Source of the DNA: Chaetoderma sp. LZ-2023a | Lineage: Eukaryota > Mollusca > Caudofoveata > Chaetodermatida > Chaetodermatidae | Reading direction: 5' to 3' | DNA length: 64,000 nt | NCBI GenBank assembly: GCA_034401795.1 | Contig: CM067372.1 | Span: 15,044,426-15,108,425 of the forward strand | Shown: positions 13,258 through 26,305 of the stretch, in pieces | Layout of the letters: each line of letters starts with the position of its first letter | Position numbering within the stretch: the stretch's first letter is position 1 | Position numbers and translations under genes: made by a program | Notes under the pieces: generated by a model | What the model was told of the DNA's origin: nothing | Databases searched by the model: none | Seen by the model: only the letters and a program-made list of their open reading frames with translations

Positions 13258-14085
13258 TGCTGTCGAAATTGCTTCCGTTATCATGGCTGCTGTAGAGAGT
13301 ACTTCTGTTATCACGACTTCTGTAGATTGCTTCCGTTATCACTGCTGCTGCAGAGATTGCTTCTGTTATCATTGCTGTAGTATAGATTGCTTCTGTTATC
13401 ACGGCTGCTGTAGCGATTGCTTCTGTTATCACGGCTACTGTAGAGATTTCTTCTGTTATCACGGCTGCTGTAGAGATTGCTTCTGGTATCACTGCTGCTG
13501 TAAGAGATTGCTTCTGTTATCACAGCTGCTGTAAACATTACTTCTGTTATTACGACTGCTGTAGAGATTGCTTCTGTTATCACGGCTGCTGTAGAGATCC
13601 GTTCTCGACACGTATTATGCTACCACCGCTGCTACCGAGATGGCTTGCCTTACCACGGCTCCTGTCGAGAGTGCTTCTGTTGCTAGTACTCATTTTGTGA
13701 TTGCTTCTGTTACTACTGCTCATGTCGAGATTGCTTCTGTTACCACTGCTCATGTTGTGATTGCTTCTGGTACCACTGCTGTTGTCAAGATTGATTCTGC
13801 TACCATCGTTGATAACCAGATTGTTTCTGTTACGACTACAGTGGTCAGTATTTCTCCTATTATCACTGCTCATGTCGAGATTGCTTCTGTTATCGCTGAG
13901 CATGGTGTGATTGCTTCGGGTACCACAACTGATAACAAGATTGCTTCTGTTACGACTGCAGCTGTCGATATTGCTTCTGAGGCCACTGCCACTGTTTGGA
14001 TCTCTTCTGGTACCACTGCTGCTGTCGAGATTGCTTCTTGCTTCTGATGCCGCTGCCATTGTTAATGTTGAGATTGCTGCTGTTA
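13258..14085 (+). repeat. 30-bp minisatellite, about 27 diverged copies
   Basis: Tandem copies of a roughly 30-bp unit of the form 'gctgctgtagagattgcttctgttatcac' split here as gctgctgtagagattgct + tctgttatca. The first half (13258-13600) is fairly uniform; the second (13640-14085) is more diverged. Because the period is a multiple of three, long frames stay open on both strands. They read as 10-residue repeats without a start, signal or domain, so they are not called as genes. Confidence 0.85.
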
Positions 14086-14099
14086 CTATTGTTCACACA

Positions 14100-16230
14100 C
14101 ACACCCGTCAGTGTCTGTTTGTCACAACCCTACGCTTGGTATTCTGTCTTAGACACATTAACAAATAAGCCCAGCAAACTCCTAACCAGATAGCTGCACT
14201 GACGCCATATGATCGTTGTTGATCCTGACCCGTTACCTATAATTTTCCATTAGATCCATACTGATGTTGATGTTGCTAGTACCACACCGACATGAGTAAA
14301 GGCTTTCTATAGCCAGAAATAACAAGTAAAGGTCTCAGCAGATTGTCGTGGTCTGATTCAGCGTTAATTGTCATGTATGGATCACACGGGTTGATCGCCT
14401 TAATTTGTTGAGACTTAGGAATTAATTTTAGAATGACAAATCTCACATATCTGGACCAGTTTAATGATATTATTTACTTGTTTCTGCCAGCTGTCGTAGT
14501 AGGAATCGGTCTTTCCGTCGCATCCCCATTCCTTAAGCATAATCTGGATTTCCATCCAATCAAGCGAATTCTAAGCCCCCAGATGCCCTAGTCTATAAAT
14601 AACAGTGACACAGCCATATGCCCACGAATGCTACAGTATGCCGGTGAAAATTTTTGCCCATCATAAATACCATCATCTCTAGAACCATCTCTGTCCGTCA
14701 GTGATTCTCAAATTTGTAATTATTTACAGTTGGTTCGATCCTTCCATTTCACCGACTGAGAGCCAGTTGAAACATATAAGGGTGTCATGCGTTATTATTT
14801 TGTTAGAGCATGTGCTCATGCTGTTCGGAAGATATGATTTTATTTTCGCCTCATCTCTTCTGCAGAAATCTGTTATTGAACAATGATTTCTACATTTGAT
14901 TGCAGGGAGATCTGAAGACACTCATTTAATGACAGAATCTAATAACTATTTATTCTAATAATACTTTTCATCGTTTGCTCTCAAATTCATTATCAACACG
15001 ACACTCCACTGATGAGAAAGTTTGATAATAAATCTCTGCATCAATGCCGCTCATTAGTAGCACATATCTGTAATAAAAGAAATGGCTGGTATCGCATTAT
15101 GCCAGCGGTTGCACTGTAATTTGTTAGCAGATCATGCGGTGTGTGTGTGTGTGGGTGAAATTGGGACAGATGTCAGTAAGGCAAGACACCAATTTTATCA
15201 TCACATCCAGCATGCGCCAGACTCGCCACAAATATGCATATATTATAGGACAGCCACCAGTCCACCGAGAGCCATCAAATGAACCGGTATCATTTCTGTC
15301 ATATGTGAATTTTCGTCTGAGTAATGACTGTAATAATTAAAGAAATGCCATCTGTTTAAGTCGGGTATGAAAGTCAGAACTGTTCGGTGGTAAATTATTC
15401 TTTCTCGTGTGAAGGAAGTAGACCAATTAAACTTTGTGATGTATTTGCGATGTACTTGCGATGCATTTGCGATGCAATCTGCGTGGAATAATAGAATATG
15501 GTGAACGCGATATCTGTGAAGACTGGCTGCAAAATATGGCACCAGGCGATCATAAGACAATTACCATTGTGTCCAGTATAGACCGGTGTGATTAACTGAC
15601 CCTGATGTAAAGCTGAGTTATTCAGGTGCAGGATTTTCTCCTTTGTGTATTTTCGTCAAATATTCCACATAAATACCCTTGTAACGAATGAATTGCAAAA
15701 GAGGCTTTGCCAGAAATTGACCTCTAATCAGTTAGATCGCCGCGTTAACATTCCAGCGAAAAGCACGCCATGTTTCAAAGCTCAGAACATCGACCGTTTT
15801 ACGGAAATTTATATAGGCAATTAAGCGAGGCTGGTTGGAACAAGAGCTGTGTGTCAATATTGCGAGCGAACTGGAGTGAGAGATGCTGACAAGCGAGGGC
15901 CACATCAAATCAGCTTTTCTCGGATCATACAGAGTGCCTATTGGGAAAACTCTGTGAATATGCTAGAACAACAGACCACAATATCAAATAGTCAGTCAAT
16001 AAGTTGCGCACTATGTTTGGGTTTTTTCACTCGCTATGGTTAGCCAGTCGAACTTGACCATTGTGCGCGAACTGGAATAAGAGATGCTTGACAGGTGTAG
16101 CGAGGGTCACTTTAAATTGGCTTTTCTTGGATCATACAGAGTAGAGTGCTTCTTGGCAAAAGCATTGCGAATAAAGCTAGAACAACCGACCACAATATCA
16201 GATAGTCAGTCAATAAGTTTATGGCTCAAT
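14100..16230 (+). repeat. Modular repeat, copy 4 (H to N, N duplicated)
   Basis: H is at 14140-14300, I at 14340-14400, J at 14570-14640, K-like at 14690-14800, L at 15000-15140 with its tail to 15345, M (diverged) at 15400-15560 and N at 15660-16010. The end of N is tandemly duplicated: 'accacaatatca.atagtcagtcaataagtt' type sequence occurs at about 15975-16005 and 16185-16220, giving a roughly 205-bp duplication. A four-fold 12-bp repeat 'gatgyatttgc' is at 15438-15475. Confidence 0.7.
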
Positions 16231-16740
16231 GTAAGGTCTTTGTATAAGACCATTTGTCACTGAACGATCACTTCACATGCCTTACTTGCTAGCTTGCGTG
16301 GGAGTTGGTGTCTGCACCAACAACAACGGTGTTGTAATCCGTAGCTAGACACATAGTCCTGTTAACAAATATTGAAAACCGGTATTTCTTCCAAGATTTG
16401 AAAGGGCACATACCAATCTTTCAATTCAATAGCAGGAGCTGCTGGTGAATTGCTTCATTGTCTTTTAAGCACTCCTATGTAAATGGAAATAATATGGTGG
16501 ATATACTACCCAAATTGCTATTATACTCTATTGGTTATGAACCAAAGGTGTTATTGAAACAGGAGTGGAATTTTACTGGCAAATTCTCCGAAACATTCTT
16601 CTCCTGCGCTGCAAGTGGACATGCACCATTAAGAATATATTATCTTGGCCAATCTTACATTGTGAACGTGCATTGCGTTTGCTGGAACCTGTTACCTTAG
16701 TGGCAGTCCGATTAATGATTTATATAAGGCATTGTGTGGA
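16231..16740. other. Unassigned stretch
   Basis: No gene or known repeat is recognised. Two overlapping short frames (16458-16700 and 16565-16759) carry no motif and are probably chance. Confidence 0.5.
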
Positions 16741-17076
16741 TAGTTCGAAAAGTGTATAGTAAATTAATCTGAACTATCTATGAACTTACAATTCAAGGCT
16801 GTCTCTATGTTATGCACCAAGATTAGAAATGCACATGTCGAACACCCAGTAACTACATTCACTGCTACCGTCATGTGATCGTATTCTCCTTCAGGAGTTA
16901 ACTTCATACACTGATCCACAAATCTAGCCTTTAATACAAAGAAGAAGAACGCCTGACAGAATAATAACATTGGAAAAGTCAAAGTAATAAAATCAGAAGT
17001 GTATTTGTCATTAGGGTTTATAGTGATTGGCTGCGTGTAGGATACAATATTTTACATGATTCTCTCTCTTTCTCTC

Positions 17077-17142
<66 letters not shown>

Positions 17143-17278
17143 AAGTCAAAGTAATAAAAAATAAAATCAGAAATCTGTTTTGTTATTAGGGTTTTTAGTT
17201 ATTTGCTGCGGGTAGGATACAATATTTTACATGATTCTCTCCCTCTCCCTCCCTCCCTCCCTCCTTCCCCTCCCTCCC

Positions 17279-17324
<46 letters not shown>

Positions 17325-18950
17325 CTCTCACATACGCGGGCGATGATTACCGCATATTATTGGTGAATCGTGGAAGAGAATCGTGAAGACTGTGATTTAC
17401 CTCAAATCAGATGAGTGGACTGACCAATGACACGGCGCATCGGGCCGGATTCCATACAGATGTAATCATCTTACTATCGCTTACTAATCAGTGAAGTCTT
17501 ATGTGCCATGCTTGTAATAGACAGATCTCCGTAAAGAGTTAACTCACAGTTAGTCCAATAGTTTGAGTGGCATTGTTACGAGAATGGACGCTGCTACTGT
17601 TGCGTCTGCTTCTGTTGCGTCGGGTGTGATTGATGAAGTTGAAACCGCTTTGGCTATTCCAAAGGTTATTTTGTCATTTACCAATTCCCTTGCCTACTGC
17701 AGGTTAAATTTTCTAGTAGCAGACATAACATTAAAAATCAGTTTTACGCTTTTATTTCCTCCAAATGTGTATCATCGTACACGGAGATATAATTTAGCGG
17801 GAAAACTCAGATCAAGTTATCACTCAGATGATACACGATACCACACAATAAACTATTACATGCCATTTTAGCCTTCCATCATGCCTTCATGCAAGGGGCC
17901 ATAAATTAATGGTGACGTGTCATTGTGAAAGGAAGAAATATACTGTTTATTAAAAATCGTAAGTATATTAATTATTCATGTTTATAATTCGCACCAGGTA
18001 AGCATCTGATCCGTGGAGATCATTTTCCTCCACCACCCCCCCCCCACCCTCACCCCACCCCCTCATATATTCGACGTTACAAACGAGCTCGCTAAATCGG
18101 AATCTGTACCATTCACGTTTTGATGTATGGCGTGTAAGACGTCCAACGAGCATCTCAATATCACATTTTTTCCAGACATTTGTTCGCAAGGCTGACCAGT
18201 TTGGTACATGCTACAATTACCGGATGAGATTGATCGAGGAAAAGACACCCTACACCCTTTAGTCAGCTGCAGGTTGTATGCAAGGGAGATATAATCATGA
18301 GGCCAACAATGAATCGTATAATGTGCCAGAATAATGCATGGATTGTTCATACTTTCATTGCATGCCAATCATTTCCCATCAAGAAACCTCCGTCAATGCG
18401 AATGCAAGGTTTACCAATGACTTAGTTTGTTTGTTCTTGTCAGCCGGTTAAATAGAACAATTTAATGTCCAAACCGGCTCTTTTCTCTTGTACAACTACC
18501 ATTCATGATTCTCGTCGACTAACGAATATAATCTGTTTGTCTTGCACGGCTGGCCTGTGTATCATAGTAGTTCCCCTTTTGCTAATCCTGTGTTAGAAGA
18601 GTTCTAATTCTTCGTGGCTATTTACATACGGCAGCCATGAGTCGCTGATAGCAACCGTACGGCTTCATGCTTTTATCTAGATGTGTGCCGTAATACGACC
18701 CTGGTTTTACGTAGCCAGATATTGGAGTTAATGTGAATTGTCAGTAACACACCATTGTGACAGCTTAGCAAATTGTAGTATAGTTAAATCAGACACGTGA
18801 GAAATATAATACAGATAACTAGGTTTCCCTCCTCAGAATATTGTTCTAAAAATATAACCTTGAGATATTAGATAACATGTTGATGTAGATCTGAGTCTGC
18901 GTTGTGAGAGAAGTTGTAAACACATCGCTGTTGGTGAAATAGGAATCGCA
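16741..18950 (+). repeat. Modular repeat, copy 5 (Q, TC runs, Q, B to E)
   Basis: A Q-like segment with 'taataaaatcagaa' occurs at 16970-17060 and again at 17140-17235, with (TC)n after each (17062-17139 and 17282-17325). This is a roughly 170-bp duplication that includes the microsatellite. Q is at 17660-17960, B at 18190-18390, C at 18390-18620, D at 18630-18740 and E (first part) at 18770-18900. A poly-C/CCCCACC patch is at 18030-18062. Confidence 0.7.
17062..17325. repeat. Duplicated (TC)n microsatellites
   Basis: Two CT runs (17062-17139; 17282-17325 with a poly-C run at 17276-17289) are separated by a repeat of the preceding unique segment. This points to a local tandem duplication after the array formed. 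Confidence 0.9.
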
Positions 18951-19089
18951 TAGTGAAAATGTAGAAAAGCATTACTGTTCTTATGTTGTTTTATTGTTGT
19001 TTTAAATACAGGTAGTTGCATGGTAATGCGTTGCTTATTCAAGATGCTAGTGCATTCACTGTTAAATCTTGAAATAAAATTCTTTTTAA

Positions 19090-19320
19090 TTGCAGCTGGG
19101 CATCAACAGAGACCGTGATCCTTGGAACTGGTCTCTCAGATACAGCCCTGGCATCTTCAAATGCTCGGGTTCTTGAAACTGGTATCTCACATACAGCTCT
19201 GGCATCTTCAAAGACCGTGATCATTAAAACTCGTGTCTCCAATACCACCATGACATCGTAAGAGGCTGGTGTACTTGAAACTGGTATCTCAGATACAGCT
19301 GTAACTGAAGGCGTCAAGGC
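19090..19320 (-). repeat. Roughly 54-bp minisatellite (3-4 copies)
   Basis: Diverged copies of a unit containing 'ctggcatcttcaaa' and 'gaaactggtatctcagata'. The same unit occurs twice at 35045-35165, so it lies on both sides of the 19-35 kb foreign block. The minus-strand frame across it (19039-19497) reads as an 18-residue repeat and is an effect of the period. Confidence 0.7.
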
Positions 19321-19419
19321 TGGGTGGCGGGCCAGAAAGTGGGATCTGTCGCCGTGGGCAGGCATGAGCTGGCGTGAATGGGCCACTATGGTCATCTGGT
19401 CGTCGGTGGAGGTGATGTG

Positions 19420-19740
19420 ATAATCACATAACGGTGGGTGCCAGCGTGGCTTCTGCCATTCCTGTTGCTGCCGGCGCTGCGGGAGGACAGGTGTCATCCG
19501 ATCTCAGGGGGGTTGGGATGAGCACACCTCTCTTGCATCCCACTTGCCCGCGGCCCCTCGCTCCCTATAATTGTTTGCTAACCAGAACTGGCAGCTCCAT
19601 CTATGGACGCACGTGGGTAAGGCCGTATATATACAGAGACGAGCACGTTCCTATAGTTGAATTCGATCACAGATTCTGGTTTGTCTTCATATTACCTGGA
19701 GTCGGTTTGTAGTTTTATCTGGTAGCAGGGAACTTGATTC
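19420..19740 (+). other. GC-rich patch with a TATA-like element
   Basis: This patch is visibly richer in G and C than its neighbours (for example 'ctgccggcgctgcgggagga' at about 19469) and has a TATA-like 'gtatatatacag' at 19624-19635. It could be a promoter or LTR relic. No matching LTR was found and no gene starts downstream, so the role is unknown. Confidence 0.3.
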
Positions 19741-20039
19741 TCCATATCGATGCAAGTAGATGATTTTCTTGACGATTTTACCGGTTGATCAAATAATGAC
19801 AGCAGTTCAACGATGTGATGGTAATAACGCGTATGTGTCGATTTCTGTGCTGTTAGGCATAAACCATGCCATTTGTTAATCAGATTAGGCTTTAATCGTT
19901 TGAACCCTGAATTTACACAACCACAATTTCAAGGTCACTATACTGGTGTCACAAAATCACAAGTATAGTAAGATCTACAAAAGATAATGGGCCGGTACAT
20001 AGGTGTGATATACATTTTTTCAAACTGTTCATAAGTTAA
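19741..20039. other. Unassigned stretch
   Basis: I see nothing recognisable between the GC-rich patch and the first LINE. Confidence 0.5.
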
Positions 20040-22446
20040 GTTGTTTTTATACTAATGCAGACCAGTTTCGGAACAAATTCACAGAGTTTCAGGTTAGATC
20101 AAATAACTTTGCTCCAAGTATAATATGCGTCGCAGAGGTCAAAGCAAAAAAATAGTGCTTATAATCTGAATCCTGCTGAATTTTCACTAAATCAAAGCAG
20201 AGACAACGAATTATTTCCTAGGAACATAGACAGCAGTGCTGGCAGGGTTATGATTCTATACACAAATCGTTCACTACATGCTCAGGAAATACACATGGAA
20301 ACTAAAGTCGAGGAGAAAATTGTTGTTGACCTCAACAATTAAGATAGACTACTAATTGGACTGATATATAGACCTGATAGTGGAACAGACGAGAATAATG
20401 CTAATCTGAGAAAACTGATATCAGAAGTAGTAAATAAGGGATTCTCACACATTCTAATTATGGATGATATGAACTAGCCAAGTATTAACTGGAAATCATG
20501 AAGTACTAGAGGTGACAATACTCAAACACCAGAGCATATGTTTATAGAATGCCTACAGAATAACTTCTTGTTTCAACTTGTTGACAAACCTACAAGATAA
20601 AGGGGGTCAGAAACCCTTCATATACTGGACCTAATTTTAACAAATGAAGAGCAGGTGCTAACTGATTTAGAATATTTAAGCCCATTAGGAAAAGTGATCA
20701 CTGTGGTTTTCAGTTCCAATATAATTGCTACGCCATACTTAAAGACAGTGCATTGCCAAAGAACTATGTGATAAAGCAAAATTTGAAGACATGAATAATG
20801 AGCTACATCAGACCCAATGGGATAAAGTTCTCGGGATTTCAGAAGTTATAGACACTATGTGGAAATTATTCCATTCGAAAATCATGGAGATCGAGAGTAA
20901 ATATGTGCCAAGAAAGAAAGCATGAACATCACAATGCAGGAATGACATCATTCCATTAGACAAGAAGGTTCTAGAAACCATAAGAAAGAAAACCATTCTA
21001 TCAAGACAGGCTATTGCAACAAGAAATGTCGAGACCAGGTGTGAATATAACAGAGTTAGGAATACAGTTAAGAGCATGATAAATAAACTGAAAAAGCAAT
21101 TCGAGCAGAAATTGGCAAAGAAAGCAAATGTCAATCCGAAATCCACATGGCAGTATATCAAATCAAAGTCCAAAACCAGAGTGGGTATATGTGAACTATG
21201 TATAGATCCCAGTGACCCAACATCAGTTGTCACAGATGATAACCAAACAAAAGAACACACCCCTGCCACTTACTTCAGCAGTGTTTTTTACGAATGAGCC
21301 GAGAGGAGACATTCCAGCACTACCACCGAGAGAAACGTTACATGCCATGAAATTATTAACCCTAACCAGAGAAAATGTGCAAAACGTGTTACAGAATCTA
21401 CAAATTGATAAATCTCCAGGCCCGGACAACCTCCACCCTAGAGTGCTAAAAGAAACGGCTGAATACATATCCATTCCACTTACTATAATATTTAACCAAT
21501 TATTAAAGACTGGGAAAAAGTGAAGATCAGTGCAATATTTAAGAAGGGACATAAGAGACTAGCAGGGAATTACAGACCGGTCAGGCTTACATCGATTGTA
21601 CGCAAGATAATGGAAACCCTAATTCGAAACCATATCATAGAATTCATGAAAGCTAACAACTATCTCACGAATAGGCTTCGGCTTCGTATCAGGAAGGTCG
21701 ACATCACTGCAGCTGCTAGCAGTAATGGATCAATGGACAGAAGCACTAGATAAACAATTATCAATAGATTGCATATATATGGATTAGCAAAAAGCATTCG
21801 ACACAGTTCCGTACAAATGCTTAGCTAGTAAACTCAAAACATATAATATTTCAAACCAAATATGTGGATGGACAGAAGCCCTTCTGTCAGGAAGGGTGGC
21901 AGTCAATGGAGACTGTTCAGACTGGATGAATGTAACATCGGGCATCCCACAAGGTTCGGTGCTTGGACCATTACTGTTCGTGTTTTTCATAAATGACTTG
22001 CCAGATATAGTTACGTCACAAATATACCTCTTCACCGATAATACAAAGATATTTAACATCATAGCCAGTCAATATGATATGGATATATCTGCATGGAAAT
22101 TACGACCCCGAAGCAGCACCTTTCCTCAAAATGTGGAAGGACATGGCACTCAGGGACTCGAGGTAATCAGTACAAACTCTTCCCACAGAGAGCGAAAACT
22201 GGACTACTAAAAATGCGTTTGCATTCAGAGTGGTAAATCTCTGCTATAATCTGCCCAATAGCGTTGCATCCACACCGAGGGTAAATAGCTTCAAAAACAA
22301 ACTCGACAAGCATTGGGAAAACCAAGATATAGTATATGTAGACTTCAAAGCCCCAATCACCGGAAAACCTCGAGTCCAACGAAGAGGAGCCGTGAGGGTC
22401 CTGTGTTGGAAATCATCTCTAAGTAACCCTAAGTAAGTAACTAAGT
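20040..22446 (+). mobile_element. CR1-like non-LTR retrotransposon, truncated and dead
   Basis: This is the ORF2 region of a LINE cut off at its 5' end. The endonuclease part runs from about 20060 (NADQFRNKFTEFQVRSNN). The usual GDFN appears as DDMN near 20465, and SPLGK-SDH is at about 20680-20705 with a frame slip. The reverse transcriptase follows: KSPGPDNLHPRVLKE (21412-21456), KKGHKRLAGNYRPV (21541-21580), GIPQGSVLGPLLF (21940-21980) and FTDNTK (about 22031-22050), where F/YADD has lost its second Asp. A stretch of thumb/C-terminal sequence is missing after about 22115, but the C-terminal NSFKNKLDKHW block is present at about 22286-22318. Several stops and frameshifts interrupt it. The end carries short 'ctaagtaa' repeats, as does the element ending at 32930, so the two probably belong to related families. 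Confidence 0.85.
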
Positions 22447-23574
22447 ACAATGTTTTACATACAAGCTGTTGAATATCTGTAAGCTAATTTGACAGTAACA
22501 TGAATTGGAATGTATAGCTAAGAAAGCTAGCTGTAGGCTTTTCATGGCCCCTACTAACGGTTTGAGGGTTTGGCCAGTGCACGCATTTTTTTCTTGCCTC
22601 AGAGGCTTAGTGCTATCCTAACTTATTAGGTTATATTAGTAGACATGGCACAAAATGGGCATAACATTTGAGTTCCGAGTGACACCAACAGCCACAACAA
22701 AGGATACGCCACTCCATATTGACCGGCATCGAAGAGCATAATACACCACTATATTGAGAAACATATACGGATACAGCCCTGGGATGTGAAGAGTTACAAA
22801 AAGTGCATGCTGTGTATTCCTCTGAATGGTAGTGCAGTGGGCTTACTCGAGCACAGGTTCAGAGTCGCTCATCGAGCCTCAAGTACCGTATAATCCTTTC
22901 AATCAGCGAATAATTGTTGGGGGGGGGGTGGGAAACTGATATCGTCTGTTAACTGGCTGTCTGACGATAATATCTTATGTATGATGCTCACGCAGCCACT
23001 TATGTATTAGAAGCTAGTTAGGTTCTTAACTAGACCCCTGTCGCCATCCGAACGGTAGTTCAGCGAGTTGATGCAGTTCACAGATCATGGAGTAGCAAGC
23101 GATATACATATTTAAATATGTAAGACGAAAAGTGCAAACGAATATTCAAAACAGCTATATGGGGACACAAATATTTAGGTCAACACATGTAACCAAGAAT
23201 ATTTAGCACAGCTACAGGACGAGACAATAAAAATAGAGATGTAGCGCATACACCAGATTATTCTGATTCTTCAACGAGTAGGCAGAGCAGCATAATGTGT
23301 CAGGTAGGTGGAACTACTATGCTAGCTCGGAAAGGGCTATTGCCTATCTCTACCTAACTTACCTTTTAGCCAAGGGCCAGCTTGCAAGTCAGGATGGTGG
23401 TAGTGGTGGAGATATTTCTACACAAGGCAGTGGTGGTGTGAGTGTTGTTATTTTGCAGCCTATATCCTTCAATTTGGTGTGATTCTATTATTGTAAAATA
23501 ATAACGAGTACAATTATGGTGAGTGCGGATGATGTGTCGATGTCATAACCGTTCGTCTGGCAGCCCGAATAGCC
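22447..23574. other. Unassigned stretch between LINE and satellite
   Basis: No gene is recognised. It contains a G run (22919-22928) and a short stretch at 22828-22875 that faintly resembles a Pol III box B ('ggttcagagtcg'), which is not enough to call a SINE. Confidence 0.45.
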
Positions 23575-26305
23575 GTAGGTAGTCCACACATTTAGGAAAT
23601 CAGAACCTCAGAACACATACAGCAGTATGCGGTCCACACATTCAAGATATCACGTCAGAAGACATATAGCAGTACGCAGTCCACACCTTTAAGAAATCAC
23701 AACTTCAGAACATATATGGCAGTAGGCGATTCACACATGTAGGAAATCAGAACTTCAGAACATGTATGGCAGTAGGCCGGCCACACATTTAAGAAATCAC
23801 AACTTCAGAACACATATAGCAGTAGGTGGTCCCCACATTTAAGAGATCACAACTTCAGAACACATATATCTCAGTTGGCAGTCCACACATTTAATAAATC
23901 ACAACTTCGGAACACATATAGTGGTAGGTGGCCAACACATTTAAGAAATCACAACCTTAGAACACATATAGCAGTAGGCCGCCCACTCATTTAAGAAATC
24001 ACAACTTTAGTACACATATAGCAGTAGGCAGCCCAATACTTAAGAAATCACAACTTCAGAAGACATAGCAGTACGCAGTCCACACATTTAAGAAATCACA
24101 ACTTCAGAACACATACAGCAGTTGGTGGTCCACACATTTAAGATATCACAACTTCAGAACACATACAGCAGTATGTGGGCCACACATTTAAGAAATCACA
24201 CCTTCAGAACACATACAGCTGTATGCGGTCCACACATTTAAGAAATCACAACTTAGGAACACATATAGCAGTATGCGGTCCACACATTTAAGATATCACA
24301 ACTTCAGAACACATACAGCAGTATGTGGTCCACACATTTAAGAAATCACAACTTCAGAACACATACAGCAGTATGTGGTCCACACATTTAAGAAATCACA
24401 ACTTCAGAACACATACAGCAGTATGCGGTCCACACATTTAAGAAATCACAACTTCAGAACACATACAGCAGTATGCGGTCCACACATTTAAGAAATCACA
24501 ACTTCAGAACACATACAGCTGTATGCGGCCCACACATTTAAGAAATCACAACTTTAGAACACATATAGCAGTATGCAGTCCACACATTTAAGAAATCACA
24601 ACTTCAGAACACATACAGCAGTATGTGGTCCACACATTTAAGAAATCACAACTTCAGAACACATACAGCAGTATGTGGTCCACACATTTAAGAAATCACA
24701 ACTTCAGAACACATACAGCAGTATGCGGTCCACACATTTAAGATATCACAACTTCAGAACACACACAGCAGTATGCGGTCCACACATTTAAGAAATCACA
24801 ACTTCAGAACACATACAGCAGTATGTGGTCCACACATTTAAGAAACCACAACTTCAGAACACATACAGCAGTATGTGGTTCACACATTTAAGAAATCACA
24901 ACTTCAGAACACATACAGCAGTATGTGGTCCACACATTTAAGAAATCACAACTTCAGAAGACATACAGCAGTATGCGGTCCACACATTTAAGAAATCACA
25001 ACTTCAGAACACATACAGCAGTAGGCGGCCCAATACTTAAGAAATCACAACTTCAGAAGACATAGCAGTACGCAGTCCACACATTTAAGAAATCACAACT
25101 TCAGAACACATACAGCAGTTGGTGGTCCACACATTTAAGATATCACAACTTCAGAACACATACAGCAGTAGGTGGGCCACACATTTAAGAAATCACAACT
25201 TAAGAACACATATAGCAGTATGTGGTCCACACATTTAAGAAATCACAACTTCAGAACACATACAGCAGTATGTGGTCCACACATTTAAGAAATCACAACT
25301 TCAGAACACATACAGCAGTATGTGGTCCACACATTTAAGAAATCACAACTTCAGAACACATACAGCAGTATGCGGTCCACACATTTAAGATATCACAACT
25401 TCAGAACACATACAGCAGTATGTGGTCCACACATTTAAGAAATCACAACTTCAGAACACATATAGCATTATGCGGTCCACACATTTAAGAAATCACAACT
25501 TCAGAACACATACAGCAGTAGGTGGTCCACACATTTAAGAAATCACAACTTCAGAACACATACAGCAGTATGTGGTCCACACATTTAAGAAATCACAACT
25601 TCAGAACACATATAGCAGTAAGTGGTCGACACATTTAATAAATCACAACTTCAGAACACATACAGCAGTATGCGGTCCACACATTTAAGATATCACAACT
25701 TCAGAACACATATTAGCAGTAGGTGGTCCACACATTTAAGAAATCACAACTTCAGAACACATACAGCAGTATGCGGTCCACACATTTACGAAATCACAAC
25801 TTCAGAACACATATAGCAGTAGGTGGTCGACACATTTAAGAAATCACAACTTTAGAACACATATAGCAGTAGGTGGTCCACACATTTAAGAAATCACAAC
25901 TTCAGAACACATACAGCAGTATGTGGTCCACACCTATAAGAAATCACAACTTCAGAACATATGGCAGTAGGCGGTTCACACATGTAGGAAATCAGAACTT
26001 CAGAACATGTATGGCAGTAGGCCGGCCACACATTTAATAAATCACAACTTCAGAACACATACAGCAGTATGTGGTCCACACATTTAATAAATCACCACTT
26101 CAGAACACATACAGCAGTATGTGGTCCACACATTTAATAAATCACAACTTCGGAACACATATAGTGGTAGGTGGCCCACACATTTAAGAAATCACAACTT
26201 TAGAACACATATACCAGTAGGCGGCCCACAAACTTAAGAAATCACAACTTCAGAAGACATAGCAGTACGCAGTCCACACATTTAAGAAATCACAACTTCA
26301 GAACA
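23575..26305 (+). repeat. 50-bp satellite array, about 54 copies
   Basis: The tandem unit is 50 bp, with landmarks 'gtccacacatttaagaaatc' and 'acaacttcagaacacata'. Main variants are gcagtatgtgg/gcagtatgcgg and agaaatc/agatatc. Longer blocks are duplicated too. The marker 'cccaatacttaag' occurs at 24032 and 25029 (about 997 bp, 20 units), followed by the same run of variant units. A variant block with 'catgtaggaaatcagaactt' occurs near 23730 and 25980. The array resumes after two LINE insertions at 27688-27744 and 32931-33256. It has no coding potential: the period is not a multiple of three. Confidence 0.95.

Noticed and set aside
13133-14059. Long overlapping ORFs on both strands
   Set aside because: They come from a 30-bp tandem repeat; a period divisible by three keeps several frames open at once.
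20808-21269. 153-codon minus-strand hydrophobic ORF
   Set aside because: It is the antisense shadow of the CR1-like reverse-transcriptase region on the plus strand.
22828-22875. Possible tRNA-derived SINE head
   Set aside because: The box B-like word has an extra base, there is no convincing box A at the right distance, and no second copy was seen.
23575-26305. Regular repeat array that could be mistaken for CRISPR
   Set aside because: Units are directly joined 50-mers without unique spacers, there are no cas genes, and the sequence is clearly eukaryotic.
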